Shown here: positions 15,241 to 15,268 of the stretch, piece after piece | How the letters are laid out: each line of letters begins with the position of its first letter | How positions within the stretch are numbered: position 1 is the stretch's first letter | Assembly: GCA_002435835.1 (NCBI GenBank) | Contig: DIVM01000118.1 | Span: 3,859-19,126 of the forward strand | Length of the DNA stretch: 15,268 bases | Reading direction: 5' to 3' | From: Firmicutes bacterium UBA6132 | GTDB taxonomy: Bacteria; Bacillota_A; Clostridia; Tissierellales; Sedimentibacteraceae | The notes under the pieces: model-generated | What the model saw: only the letters and a program-made list of their open reading frames with translations | The model's database searches: none | Told to the model about the DNA's origin: nothing | Translations under genes and position numbers: made by a program

Positions 15241-15268
15241 AAATTAAAATATTGCATTTAATATCATT

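Noticed and set aside
1..15268. CRISPR array, tRNA or rRNA genes, phage genes, toxin-antitoxin pair
   Set aside because: No regularly spaced repeats, no cloverleaf with T-loop signature and no matching protein families were seen.

Overview
The window is low-GC, AT-rich DNA with strong AGGAGG-type ribosome binding sites, short intergenic gaps and two T-box leader riboswitches. This points to a Firmicute, most likely a Clostridium-type anaerobe; I did not identify the species. Every gene except the left-edge transposase is on the + strand.

Layout: (1) 1-209, minus strand: the start of an IS30-family transposase gene cut by the window edge, with an inverted repeat upstream of it. (2) 416-2349: a cysteine biosynthesis operon. 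It has a promoter, a T-box leader with a Cys (TGC) specifier and a leader terminator, then cysK (830-1723), cysE (1754-2311) and an intrinsic terminator. (3) 2377-7799: a five-gene cluster. An opine-dehydrogenase-like enzyme (octopine/nopaline DH family) is followed by a six-helix membrane protein read as an ECF S component, EcfT, a fused double ATPase (EcfA-EcfA') and a GntR/HutC-type regulator with a UTRA effector domain. A 14-nt palindrome of the type bound by HutC-subfamily GntR proteins lies upstream of the first gene. (4) 7866-14763: a complete trpEGDCFBA operon behind a near-consensus promoter and a Trp (TGG) T-box. (5) 14764-15240: a non-coding stretch with a compositionally distinct segment, a small Asn/Lys-rich protein gene and a terminator.

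How the genes work together: CysE makes O-acetylserine and CysK converts it to cysteine, and uncharged tRNA-Cys should induce both through the first T-box. The trp operon converts chorismate to tryptophan, is induced by uncharged tRNA-Trp, and most of its genes overlap by 4-20 nt, which suggests translational coupling. The central cluster is the least conventional part. It looks like a dedicated (group I) ECF importer encoded with a cytosolic NAD(P)-dependent opine-dehydrogenase-like enzyme and its own regulator. I infer uptake and NAD(P)-linked conversion of an unknown small substrate, possibly an opine-type N-(carboxyalkyl)amino acid. The substrate cannot be read from the sequence.
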